The notes under the pieces were generated by a model, which saw only the letters and a program-made list of their open reading frames with translations, was not told where the DNA came from and ran no database searches. This document shows, piece after piece, positions 7,957-16,035 of a stretch of 64,000 nucleotides of DNA. Numbering within the stretch: position 1 is the first letter of the stretch; each line of letters opens with the position of its first letter. The DNA comes from Mucilaginibacter saanensis (GTDB lineage Bacteria; Bacteroidota; Bacteroidia; Sphingobacteriales; Sphingobacteriaceae). The stretch spans positions 1 to 64,000 of the forward strand of contig NZ_JACHBZ010000019.1 in assembly GCF_014200575.1 (NCBI RefSeq). Reading direction: 5' to 3'. The translations under genes were made by a program, and so were the position numbers.

Positions 7957-8357
7957 TTAATGAGATAAACTAATAGGGGATTTGTATAATGAAGTTAAGG
8001 CTACCTTGGAGATTTGCACCATGTTTTTTTGCTTTTGGCTGGTAGCTACTAAAAATAACACCATCATACGTTAATTTTATTGATGAAAAACTATAGCCAA
8101 AATACATGCCTAAGCAAATTATTTATACATAAATATATTAAAATCAAATAGATATACGATAAACATCCTTTATAAATATTTATAAAAACCTATCATTTTG
8201 ATAGGTTTTATCATTTTGATAGCATAATTTCAAAGGAGATTTTTACATATAATTGCACCATTTAGTATACCGAATTGTGTTCGGCACATTAAAAAGTGCA
8301 ATAAATTATAATGATGATAGTTATTTTTAGCCACCTTAGGCATTGGAAAATTAAAAC
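7957..8357. other. Long AT-rich intergenic region upstream of kup
   Basis: 401 bases with no credible gene on either strand. The only structure seen is a cluster of short palindromes at 8171-8222. Confidence 0.6.
8189..8222. promoter_or_regulatory. Tandem palindromes, possible operator upstream of kup
   Basis: CCTATCATTTTGATAGG (8189-8205) is a palindrome with a TTT centre. TATCATTTTGATA is repeated at 8210-8222, with centres 19 bp apart. The AT palindrome TATAAATATTTATA precedes them at 8171. The two-turn spacing suits a dimeric regulator. The binding protein is unknown. Confidence 0.4.
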
Positions 8358-9182
8358 CTAAAACTGTACCCCCCAACGCTCCTCGATGCCGAGGCCAAAC
8401 AGAGCGAAATCATATTTTACCGGGTCTAAAGGATCAAACTCACGCAGCCTGGCAGTAAGTTCTTCGGCAGTTTGCCAGTCGGTTTGCTTGCGGGTAATAA
8501 GCAGTAATTTGCGGGCCACACGGTCAACATGCAGATCGCAGGGGCAAATAAGATCGGCAGGACTAATGCGATTCCAGATGCCGAAGTCGACACCACAATT
8601 GCCCTTGCGCACCATCCAGCGTAAAAACATATTCAATCGTTTACAGGTTGACTTTTGAGAGGGCGACGATACGTGTTTTTTAGTACGATGAGGATAATCG
8701 GGCAGGGAAAAGAAATAGGAACGGAAGTAGTTCAGGGCAGCTTCAGCCCCCCTGCCTCTTACAGGGAGATTTTTTTGATTTAACTCCTGTTCCCTCTTTA
8801 GGGGGTTAGGGGGCTTTACAAAGGCATCCTCCAATGAATCAAATTGCTCGTAATGGTATCTGAAAAAAGCTATAAAGTAAAGCGTATCAATATCATTAAA
8901 GGTGCGATGCTTAAAGCTGAGTAGTTTTTTGAGGTCAACCTCCTCATGATTAATAATAAAATCATAAGGGGCGCCATCCATCAAGGCAATAAGCTCTTTA
9001 CATTTTTTGATGATGGTAACGCGCTGCCCCCATGCAAGGGTAGCCGCCCAGAAACCCATAATCTCAATATCCTGCTTTTTGCTGAACAGGTGCGGAATGG
9101 ATATGGGGTCGTTTTCAATAAAACCGGACTGGTTATATTGCGCTACTTTAACATCAAGGAAGGCTTTTACGTTTTCTATCAT
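8358..9182 (-). CDS. TIGR02757 family protein with an in-frame repeat insertion
   Basis: 274 residues. The family (DUF2400), of unknown function and typical of Bacteroidota, is recognised by FWAATLAWGQRVTIIKKC (about 44-61), KRLNMFLRWMVRK (181-193), GVDFGIWNRISPADLICP and DPVKYDFALFGLGI at the end. Distant similarity to HhH DNA glycosylases has been suggested for this family. Residues about 123-147 (starting KPPNPLKREQELNQK) do not belong: they are encoded by a palindromic repeat at 8745-8815 that inserted without breaking the frame, between SLEDAF and ALNYFRSYFFSLP. The gene may therefore still be functional. Confidence 0.88.
   Translation of the reverse strand: MIENVKAFLDVKVAQYNQSGFIENDPISIPHLFSKKQDIEIMGFWAATLAWGQRVTIIKKCKELIALMDGAPYDFIINHEEVDLKKLLSFKHRTFNDIDTLYFIAFFRYHYEQFDSLEDAFVKPPNPLKREQELNQKNLPVRGRGAEAALNYFRSYFFSLPDYPHRTKKHVSSPSQKSTCKRLNMFLRWMVRKGNCGVDFGIWNRISPADLICPCDLHVDRVARKLLLITRKQTDWQTAEELTARLREFDPLDPVKYDFALFGLGIEERWGVQF
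8745..8815. repeat. Palindromic repeat element inserted in frame in a coding sequence
   Basis: The arms 8745-8769 and 8791-8815 are imperfect inverted repeats of the form AGCCCCCnnCCCCCTAAAGG. They are the same type as the pair at 10407-10519 between the trans-sulfuration gene and proS. Here the element supplies about 25 codons to the TIGR02757 gene. Confidence 0.8.
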
Positions 9183-9190
9183 GATTTAAT

Positions 9191-9243
9191 ATCAAGTATC
9201 AAGTACAGAATTTTCGATTATGTCAAAAATCTTGATACTTGAT
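9191..9243. repeat. Inverted repeat ATCAAGTATCAAG / CTTGATACTTGAT
   Basis: Perfect 13-bp arms at 9191-9203 and 9231-9243 with a 27-bp loop, between two minus-strand genes. It could act as a terminator-like hairpin after the 9259-10398 gene, or be another dispersed repeat. Confidence 0.65.
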
Positions 9244-9258
9244 ACTAATTACTGGCTA

Positions 9259-10398
9259 CTAACTCAGCGCTTGCTTCAAGTCTTCCAGTAAATCTTCAAT
9301 ATCTTCTACCCCTACACTCAGACGCAGCAAGTTGTCAACCACACCGGCTTTTTCACGCTCGGCTTTTGGTATGGAGCCGTGGGTCATGCTTACGGGATGA
9401 TTGATCAATGATTCTACACCACCTAATGACTCGGCTAAGGAGAACACTTTAAATGACGATGCAATGCGGAAAGTTTCCTGCAGGTCGGCTCCTTTTAATA
9501 CGATGGAGATCATACCACCAAAATCGAGCATTTGCTTTTTGGCCACTTCGTGATTGGGATGATCTGTAAAACCGGGCCAGTATATTTTTTCAACCTTAGG
9601 ATGTGTTTTCAGAAACGCTGCAATCTGTCTGCCATTTTCGCAATGAGCTTTCATGCGCAGGTGCAGGGTTTTAATACCGCGTAGTACCAAAAAGCTATCC
9701 ATAGGGCCCGGGGTAGCACCGCAGGCGTTATAAATGAACCATAGTTTTTTGTATAGCTCCTCATCGTTTAGCATCAGGGCACCCATTACTACATCAGAGT
9801 GCCCCCCAATGTATTTGGTTACTGAATGCATCACCACATCAGCACCCAGATCAATTGGGTTTTGCAGATATGGCGAAGCAAAGGTATTATCTACCACAAA
9901 AATCAGGTTTTTCTCTTTAGATATCTTACCAATAGCTTCAATATCCACAATTTGCATGGTAGGATTAGTTGGCGTTTCTATCCAGATCAGTTTGGTTTTA
10001 TCATTGGTATACTCGCGGATAATCTCAGGATTCGACAGATCAAGAAAATGAAACTTGATGCCGTAGTTAGCAAATATCTTGGTAAATATACGATACGAAC
10101 CACCGTACAGATCGTTCCCGGTAATCACTTCGTCGCCAGGAGCCAGCAGTTTCATCACTGCATCAGTAGCACCCATACCACTTGAAAAAGCGAGTCCGAA
10201 TTTGGCATTTTCTAACGCTGCCAAACAATCTTCCAGAGCCCTGCGGGTAGGATTTGTACCACGCGAGTACTCATAACCCTTATTATCACCCGGCGATTTT
10301 TGCCAGTAAGTTGATGTCTGGTATATCGGCGTCATGATAGCGCCTGTAGTTGGATCGGGCTCCTGCCCGGCGTGTATAGCTTTAGTTGCGAATTTCAT
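9259..10398 (-). CDS. PLP-dependent trans-sulfuration enzyme (cystathionine gamma-synthase/lyase family)
   Basis: 379 residues from the ATG at 10398 (MKFATKAIHAGQEPD). A longer frame to 10443 exists, but its extra 15 codons are encoded by a GC-rich repeat arm, so it is rejected. Family signatures: YSRGTNPTRRALE, SSGMGATDAV, VDNTFASPYLQNPI, the PLP-lysine motif SVTKYIGGHSD, and SLGGVESLINHPVSMTHGSIP near the end. The enzyme acts in cytoplasmic methionine/cysteine interconversion. Synthase and lyase cannot be separated from sequence alone. No other sulfur-metabolism gene is adjacent. Confidence 0.9.
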   Translation of the reverse strand: MKFATKAIHAGQEPDPTTGAIMTPIYQTSTYWQKSPGDNKGYEYSRGTNPTRRALEDCLAALENAKFGLAFSSGMGATDAVMKLLAPGDEVITGNDLYGGSYRIFTKIFANYGIKFHFLDLSNPEIIREYTNDKTKLIWIETPTNPTMQIVDIEAIGKISKEKNLIFVVDNTFASPYLQNPIDLGADVVMHSVTKYIGGHSDVVMGALMLNDEELYKKLWFIYNACGATPGPMDSFLVLRGIKTLHLRMKAHCENGRQIAAFLKTHPKVEKIYWPGFTDHPNHEVAKKQMLDFGGMISIVLKGADLQETFRIASSFKVFSLAESLGGVESLINHPVSMTHGSIPKAEREKAGVVDNLLRLSVGVEDIEDLLEDLKQALS

Positions 10399-10406
10399 AG
10401 GCCTGA

Positions 10407-10519
10407 AGCCCCCCACCCCCCAAAAGGGGGAGTTAGAAAGCACATTGTTAAATTGTGTTATTATTATAAATTATTTGCCATACGGCAAGTCAAGCTCCCC
10501 CTTTAGGGGGCTGGGGGCT
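10407..10519. repeat. Inverted pair of GC-rich repeat arms between proS and the trans-sulfuration gene
   Basis: The arm at 10407-10432 and the inverted arm at 10495-10519 share the pattern AGCCCCCnnCCCCCnAAAGG and enclose about 62 bp of AT-rich DNA. The right arm reaches into the proS stop codon (10518-10520). It may serve as the proS terminator. A related element lies inside the gene at 8358-9182. Confidence 0.8.
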
Positions 10520-11990
10520 AATAAGCCCTTGCAAACAATACCCTTTGTGTAGACGGTTTACCGGTTAAAATACACTTACCTTCTTCTTGTTTGTTATCCA
10601 AAGGTATACAACGTATTGTCGCCTTAGTTTCCTCTTTTATCTTTTGTTCGGTTTCTGGCGTACCGTCCCAATGAGCGCTTAAAAAACCTGGCTGCTCATC
10701 CAGCATACGCTTAAACTCTTCGTAAGTATCAACCTCGGTGGTATTCTCAGCTCTAAAGTCGAACGCTTTTTTGTAAATATTATTTTGAATTTCATCCAGC
10801 AAAGCCTCAATATGCTGTGCCAGCCCTTCCTGGTTTACAGTTTCTTTAGTTTTGGTATCACGACGGGCAAGTTCAACTGTTCCGTTTTGCATATCCCGGC
10901 TGCCTATGGCTACGCGCAATGGCACCCCTTTTAACTCGTACTCGGCAAACTTAGCCCCCGGACGATGGGTATCCCGTTTATCAAATTTCACCGATACACC
11001 TTTAGCTTTTAGCTCTTTGGTTAATCCGGCTACGTAAGCGGTAATGTTATCCAGCTCTTCCTGGTGTTTGTAAATTGGCACAACCACCACCTGTATAGGC
11101 GCCAGTTTTGGTGGCAATACCAAACCGGCATCGTCAGAGTGAGCCATGATCAACGCACCTATTAAACGGGTAGATACCCCCCATGAGGTTGCCCAAACAT
11201 AATCCAGCTTGTTCTCTTTATTAGTGAATTTCACATCAAAGGCCTTGGCAAAGTTTTGCCCTAAAAAGTGCGATGTACCTGCCTGCAGTGCTTTTCCGTC
11301 CTGCATCAAAGCCTCAATGCAATAAGTATCCAAAGCACCGGCAAAACGCTCGTTAGCTGTTTTACGGCCTTTTACCACGGGCAGCGCCATCCAGTTTTCG
11401 GCAAAATTGGCATATACCTCCAGCATTTGCTCGGTTTCTGCTACAGCTTCTTCAGATGTGGCATGAGCGGTATGACCTTCCTGCCATAAAAACTCGCTGG
11501 TACGTAAAAACAAACGGGTGCGCATTTCCCAGCGCATTACATTGGCCCATTGGTTAACCAGAATAGGCAAATCACGGTATGATTGTATCCAGCCTTTGTA
11601 AGTGTTCCAGATAATGGTTTCTGATGTGGGGCGAATGATAAGCTCTTCTTCCAGTTTGGCGTCTTCATCAACCACAATATTCCCGCTACCGTCATTTTTT
11701 AAACGGTAATGTGTTACCACTGCACACTCTTTGGCAAAGCCGTCAACGTGGCTGGCTTCCTTAGAAAAGAACGACTTGGGTATTAACAGCGGAAAATAGG
11801 CATTGCTGTGCCCGGTATCTTTAAACATCTCATCAAGAACGGCTTGTATTTTTTCCCAGATAGAATACCCATACGGTTTAATGATCATGCAACCCCTAAC
11901 CGGCGAATACTCTGCCATGTCGGATTTAATTACCAAGTCGTTAAACCATTGCGAATAATCTTCGTCTTTACTGATAACACCTTTACTCAT
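10518..11990 (-). CDS. proS: Prolyl-tRNA synthetase, archaeal/eukaryotic-like type
   Basis: 490 residues. It charges tRNA-Pro in the cytoplasm. It is the short class II form without the bacterial editing insertion, as usual in Bacteroidota. Class II motifs can be read in [61 protein letters not shown] and [19 protein letters not shown]. The anticodon-binding domain follows ([11 protein letters not shown]). The C-terminal domain ends in [14 protein letters not shown]. The TAG stop overlaps the end of a repeat arm. An upstream TAAATTTG box fits a promoter. Confidence 0.97.
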   Translation of the reverse strand: MSKGVISKDEDYSQWFNDLVIKSDMAEYSPVRGCMIIKPYGYSIWEKIQAVLDEMFKDTGHSNAYFPLLIPKSFFSKEASHVDGFAKECAVVTHYRLKNDGSGNIVVDEDAKLEEELIIRPTSETIIWNTYKGWIQSYRDLPILVNQWANVMRWEMRTRLFLRTSEFLWQEGHTAHATSEEAVAETEQMLEVYANFAENWMALPVVKGRKTANERFAGALDTYCIEALMQDGKALQAGTSHFLGQNFAKAFDVKFTNKENKLDYVWATSWGVSTRLIGALIMAHSDDAGLVLPPKLAPIQVVVVPIYKHQEELDNITAYVAGLTKELKAKGVSVKFDKRDTHRPGAKFAEYELKGVPLRVAIGSRDMQNGTVELARRDTKTKETVNQEGLAQHIEALLDEIQNNIYKKAFDFRAENTTEVDTYEEFKRMLDEQPGFLSAHWDGTPETEQKIKEETKATIRCIPLDNKQEEGKCILTGKPSTQRVLFARAY

Positions 11991-12035
11991 ATTGTTTGGA
12001 AATAGATTTGACTATGTAATTATTGTATATTGTGC

Positions 12036-12043
12036 CAAATTTA
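12036..12043 (-). promoter_or_regulatory. Promoter -7 box of proS
   Basis: On the minus strand it reads TAAATTTG, about 45 bp before the proS ATG at 11990, matching TAnnTTTG. A clear -33 element was not seen. Confidence 0.5.
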
Positions 12044-12087
12044 TAAATTTAAAAGTTAATTGAACCCGAACTTTTTACATACCTGAA

Positions 12088-12954
12088 ATGAAACGGAACA
12101 TTGCAATAGGAATTTTTCTTATCAGTGCTGCTACATTGAGTTCCTGCTCCACTACTAAACTTGCATCTACTGAAACCAGTGATGACGTGTATTTTTCAAA
12201 AGCGAAGGCCGGTGACGAACCTATTTACGCAGCTGCTGACAACTACAACCCCAACGCTACCCAGGATCAGGGGTACAGTGATGATGATGACGACTACTTT
12301 TATTATGACGATTATGCATCACGCATAAACCGTTTTAATTATTACTCACCTTTTAGTTATTATGATAACCTGTATTATGGGTATAACAATTATGCCTTTA
12401 ACAATGGCTTTAGCTTAGGTTTTAATTATGGACCTTTTGGTTATGGCTATTCGCCTTATGGTTACGGCTACGGCGGTGGTTGGGGCTTAGGCTACGGTTA
12501 CGGCGGCTGGGGGCTTGGTTACGGTGCAGGCTATGGCTATGGTGGCTTAGGCTATGGTTATGGCGGTGGCTTTTGGGGTGGAGGTTACTACGGCGGCGGA
12601 TATTACGGTGGCGGTGGATATTACGGTGGCGGTGGTTACTTTTCATCAGGTACGCCACGTCCTAATCGTGGTACGGGTAACCCTTATGGCCGTGGTACAC
12701 GTCCGGGCAATCCATCAAATACCGGCATAGGCTATATACCCGGTGGCCGTGGTGTAAGAACTGATGGTAACAGCTCATCAAACAGCTATGCACGTCCGGC
12801 ACGTACAGATGCACGCCCTTCGCGTTCAGATGCACAACCAGTAAGACAGCAACCAGCCAGTGTTGATCGCACTTCGGTATCACCAAGCTCAAGCGGCGGC
12901 TCAAGATCTTCCGGTGGCGGCGGCGGCGGTGGCGGCAGACCAGTTAGACCATAA
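12088..12954 (+). CDS. Gly/Tyr-rich lipoprotein of low complexity
   Basis: 288 residues. A lipoprotein signal ends in LSSC. An acidic stretch (DDDDDYFYYDD, about 66-76) follows, then about 100 residues made of GYG, GGG, GYYGGG units (about 100-195), and a Ser/Arg/Pro-rich tail ending in a run of glycines. It is probably exposed on the envelope and mostly unstructured or adhesive; no enzymatic domain is seen. Similar proteins have been labelled prolyl-tRNA synthetase in databases because of their position next to proS, which is wrong here. The FadL-like gene starts 20 bp downstream, so the two are probably co-transcribed. Confidence 0.8.
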   Translation: MKRNIAIGIFLISAATLSSCSTTKLASTETSDDVYFSKAKAGDEPIYAAADNYNPNATQDQGYSDDDDDYFYYDDYASRINRFNYYSPFSYYDNLYYGYNNYAFNNGFSLGFNYGPFGYGYSPYGYGYGGGWGLGYGYGGWGLGYGAGYGYGGLGYGYGGGFWGGGYYGGGYYGGGGYYGGGGYFSSGTPRPNRGTGNPYGRGTRPGNPSNTGIGYIPGGRGVRTDGNSSSNSYARPARTDARPSRSDAQPVRQQPASVDRTSVSPSSSGGSRSSGGGGGGGGRPVRP

Positions 12955-12974
12955 ATTATAACCAGCTGAATCTT

Positions 12975-14465
12975 ATGAAAATAAAATATTTACTAAGTGT
13001 AATTGCTATAGTAGCTATTACTAAAGATAGCTTTGCTCAATACTCGCAGGATGCGGTACGTTTCTCTACTTTCCAAACCGGGTCAACATCCCGCATCAAG
13101 GCCATTGGTAACGCAGGTACTGCCGTTGGCGGCGATCTGAGTTCCATCAGCGGCAATCCTGCTGGTTTGGGATTTTTTACCCATTCAGAAGTGAGCATAA
13201 CTCCGGAGTATAATTCATCAAAGGTAAACTCATCCTTTTTTGGACAAGCCGGAAGCGCCAACAAAAACAACGTCAACTTAAATAATGTTGCTGTAGTATA
13301 TTATCAGCAGCTTAATACACCTAAAGGTCGTGATAAATCAAAAGGTTGGTTAAGTATCAATTATGGTGCAGGTTACAGCCGTACCAATAATTTTTATGAA
13401 AACATGAACTACGGCGGCCGAAACCCAAGCAGTTCCATATCTGATTATTATACTGGTATTGCCAAGGACGAAGTAACCAAATACGGCAGTGTAAACCCTA
13501 ATGGACTTGACGGATGGGCATATAACCAAAAGCTTATTGATAACTTTGGCGATGCCAGCAAACCCGAATCATACGCCAGTAATGTTATAACGGGAGTTGA
13601 TCAGCTTGGCCGTGCAATACGTACGGGAGGTCAGTCAGAAGTGGATCTTTCCTTCGGTGCCAATTACAGCAACAAATTGTACATAGGATTGGGTCTTGCC
13701 ATCACCGATCTGCAATACAATTCATTTAGTCAGTTTGGCGAAAGCGGGACGGCTACCATAACCGATGGAGGCAGCCCGCAGCCTTTCAACTCAGCCTTTA
13801 CGCAAAATCAGGTTACCAGAGGTTCTGGCGCCAACGTTAAACTGGGGGTCATTTATAAACCGGTTGAAGCATTACGTTTAGGCTTTACATTTACCTCGCC
13901 AACCTTTTATAGCATTGATGACTCCTATAGCGAAGGACTGCAAACCAGCTTTAATAATGGAGCGCCTGTTTCTAATGCTTCTGATCCGTACCAGCTGAGC
14001 TATAATATGCGTACACCACTTAAGTTAGCAGGTGGCGCCGCCTTTTTTATAGGAAAATATGGTTTTATATCTGGCGATGTGGAGTATATTGATTATTCAA
14101 CAACCCACATCAGCAGTAATGACAGTTACGATAACACGTATGATATTAGCCAGATCAAAGCTAATTACAAATCAGCCGTAAACCTTCATGTAGGTGCCGA
14201 AGCCCGCGTAACCAGTATATTTTACCTACGCGGTGGATACAGCCTGCAAGGCAGCCCAATGAAAAATAAAGACCTGAGCGGCGATATTAAAACAGTTACC
14301 GGTGGTATAGGGATAAGATTAGGGGCCATTTATATTGACGCTACTTATGCACATTTAAGCGGTACACAAACCGTTTTCCCGTATGAAATTGGCGATGCAA
14401 GTCCGGCTGCAAATCTCAAAAAAACAAACAATAACGGTTTTCTTACTTTAGGATACCGCTTTTAA
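12975..14465 (+). CDS. Outer-membrane beta-barrel transport protein, OmpP1/FadL family
   Basis: 496 residues with a signal peptide ending about KDSFAQ. It begins with the family-type segment SRIKAIGNAGTAVGGDLSSISGNPAGLGF, comparable to the FadL N-terminal hatch region, and continues with alternating beta-strands. The strand-like ending NNGFLTLGYRF has a terminal phenylalanine, as expected for BAM-inserted barrels. FadL proteins carry hydrophobic compounds across the outer membrane; the substrate here is not known. It is the second gene of a likely two-gene unit that ends at the terminator at 14490. Confidence 0.85.
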   Translation: MKIKYLLSVIAIVAITKDSFAQYSQDAVRFSTFQTGSTSRIKAIGNAGTAVGGDLSSISGNPAGLGFFTHSEVSITPEYNSSKVNSSFFGQAGSANKNNVNLNNVAVVYYQQLNTPKGRDKSKGWLSINYGAGYSRTNNFYENMNYGGRNPSSSISDYYTGIAKDEVTKYGSVNPNGLDGWAYNQKLIDNFGDASKPESYASNVITGVDQLGRAIRTGGQSEVDLSFGANYSNKLYIGLGLAITDLQYNSFSQFGESGTATITDGGSPQPFNSAFTQNQVTRGSGANVKLGVIYKPVEALRLGFTFTSPTFYSIDDSYSEGLQTSFNNGAPVSNASDPYQLSYNMRTPLKLAGGAAFFIGKYGFISGDVEYIDYSTTHISSNDSYDNTYDISQIKANYKSAVNLHVGAEARVTSIFYLRGGYSLQGSPMKNKDLSGDIKTVTGGIGIRLGAIYIDATYAHLSGTQTVFPYEIGDASPAANLKKTNNNGFLTLGYRF

Positions 14466-14489
14466 ACATTTCGCTATTACACAAAAAAA

Positions 14490-14511
14490 GCCTGCCGGTT
14501 TTCCGGCAGGC
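14490..14511. terminator. Strong bidirectional rho-independent terminator
   Basis: A perfect 9-bp stem GCCTGCCGG with a TTTT loop is flanked by an A-run on the left and a T-run on the right. It lies between the convergent FadL-like and lipocalin genes and can end both transcripts. Confidence 0.95.
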
Positions 14512-14528
14512 TTTTTTATACCATTTGT

Positions 14529-15059
14529 TTAAATAGCCGACACATCCGCAATCTGTTCTGTTTTAACCAGGTTGCGTACATCAAACCCTTTATCAGCTGC
14601 CCGTACCACCAATTCGTTATATGTCTGATCATCCATGGTAGGGCGCCGGCTCAGTATCCATAGAAACCTGCGGTTGGGGTGCCCTACTACTGCATAGCTA
14701 TAATCACGTGCCAGGTCAATAATCCAGTACTTGCCTTTAAACGGCCAAAAAAACTGTACATCAAGCTTGGCATTAGTGTTATCGGTAACAAAAGCCTTAC
14801 CTTCTGTTACTGACAATTTATTGTTTCTGATACAGCGGTTTTTAACAATCAAGGAGCCATCAGTATTTAGGCCGTAAGTTGCCGATGTGCAGATACACCC
14901 TTTCTCAAAAGTTTGTGGAAAGGCAGCTATTTCAAACCAGGTGCCCAAATATTTTTTCAGTTCAACGTATTTAACAGTTTCTAATGGTTTACTGCGGGCT
15001 TGCAATGCCAAAGCCGCTAAACCTAAAACAACAGATGTTGCCAAAATCTCTTTTTTCAT
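14529..15059 (-). CDS. Bacterial lipocalin (Blc-like)
   Basis: 176 residues from the ATG at 15059 (MKKEILATSVVLGLAALALQARS). Longer in-frame starts would put charged residues before the signal-like segment. Lipocalin signatures are YLGTWFEIAAFPQTFEKGC (GxW motif, about 36-54), FFWPFKGKYWIIDLARDYSYAVVGHP and LWILSRRPTMDD. There is no cysteine lipobox, so it is probably secreted to or anchored in the periplasm by its N-terminal helix, unlike E. coli Blc, which is a lipoprotein. It probably binds lipids or lysophospholipids. Confidence 0.88.
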   Translation of the reverse strand: MKKEILATSVVLGLAALALQARSKPLETVKYVELKKYLGTWFEIAAFPQTFEKGCICTSATYGLNTDGSLIVKNRCIRNNKLSVTEGKAFVTDNTNAKLDVQFFWPFKGKYWIIDLARDYSYAVVGHPNRRFLWILSRRPTMDDQTYNELVVRAADKGFDVRNLVKTEQIADVSAI

Positions 15060-15140
15060 ATAACAACAACGATTATAGGATGCAAAAAGTTTAAACAATA
15101 AGTACATAATTAGCCCCCACAATGCCCTTAAATATTTAAT

Positions 15141-15148
15141 TACCTTTG
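15141..15148 (+). promoter_or_regulatory. Promoter -7 box TACCTTTG of the SDR gene
   Basis: It matches TAnnTTTG and lies 16 bp before the TTG start at 15165, giving a short leader. Confidence 0.5.
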
Positions 15149-15164
15149 CACCAAAGCATTAAAA

Positions 15165-15986
15165 TTGAGTACCACATTTGAATTTCAGGAAAAACAACAC
15201 GTTAGTATTTTAGGCTGCGGCTGGTACGGTATGGCATTAGCAAAAGCCCTTATCAGCAAGGGTGTGCCGGTTAATGGCTCAACTACAACGCCGCAAAAAA
15301 TGGAAACTCTGATAGCCGAGGGCTTTACCCCCTATCTTGTTAATTTTTTACCCGGTGAGGAAATTTACGATGATGCTTTTTTTAACTGCGCAGTACTTTT
15401 TATTGCAATCCCACCTAAAAGCAAATCGGGCGAAGGTGCAGACTATATTTATAAGATACAGCGCATCATTAATGCTACAAAGCAACACCATGTTAAAAAT
15501 GTGGTGTTTATCAGCTCCATAGGTGTTTATGCCGATGTAAACACGGAAGTTGATGAACTAAGTGATCCGCAACCTAATACCGAACCGGGTAAAATACTGC
15601 TGCAAGCCGAGGAACGTTTCAGAGCCGAATCATCTTTTAAAACTACCATTATCCGTTTTGCCGGATTGATTGGACCGGGTCGTGATCCGGGTCGTTTTTT
15701 TGCAGGTAAAAAGGATATACTTAACGGAAACGCACCGGTAAACCTGATTCACCAGGATGACTGTATTGGCCTGAGCATGGCTATCCTTAGTAAAAGTGCA
15801 TTTGGTTACCTATTCAATGGCTGTTCGCCCCAACATCCTACCCGTTCAGATTTTTATACAAAGGCAGCTACCAAATCCGGGCTTGAAACACCACAGTTTA
15901 TACCTGAACTAAAAGAATGGAAAACCGTGAAGAGTATTAATGTAGAAGAAATTTTGAACTACCAATTTACAATCAAAATTGATTAG
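15165..15986 (+). CDS. NAD(P)-binding SDR-family epimerase/reductase, YeeZ-like
   Basis: 273 residues. The start codon is TTG; no better ATG precedes the Rossmann motif. The nucleotide-binding segment is VSILGCGWYGMALAKAL (about 13-29). Later parts include VLFIAIPP, VVFISSIGVYAD and IIRFAGLIGPGRDPGRF, which fit the extended SDR family YeeZ/ActC. The substrate is unknown. It is divergent from the lipocalin gene. Confidence 0.8.
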   Translation: MSTTFEFQEKQHVSILGCGWYGMALAKALISKGVPVNGSTTTPQKMETLIAEGFTPYLVNFLPGEEIYDDAFFNCAVLFIAIPPKSKSGEGADYIYKIQRIINATKQHHVKNVVFISSIGVYADVNTEVDELSDPQPNTEPGKILLQAEERFRAESSFKTTIIRFAGLIGPGRDPGRFFAGKKDILNGNAPVNLIHQDDCIGLSMAILSKSAFGYLFNGCSPQHPTRSDFYTKAATKSGLETPQFIPELKEWKTVKSINVEEILNYQFTIKID

Positions 15987-16035
15987 TGCTCAATTCCCCT
16001 TGGGAGAGGAAAGCACTCAAGCCAAACGCAATCTA

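Noticed and set aside
7957..8357. A potassium or c-di-AMP riboswitch before kup
   Set aside because: I found no conserved riboswitch core, only short palindromes.
10399..10443. Extended N-terminus of the trans-sulfuration enzyme
   Set aside because: The extra 15 codons are encoded by a GC-rich repeat arm and precede the conserved MKFATKAIHAG start.
12422..12904. Minus-strand frames rich in His/Arg/Ser opposite the Gly/Tyr-rich gene
   Set aside because: They are the mirror of the low-complexity glycine and tyrosine codons and have no domain.
12088..12954. Naming the Gly-rich gene prolyl-tRNA synthetase
   Set aside because: There is no synthetase motif; the true proS is the neighbour on the opposite strand.
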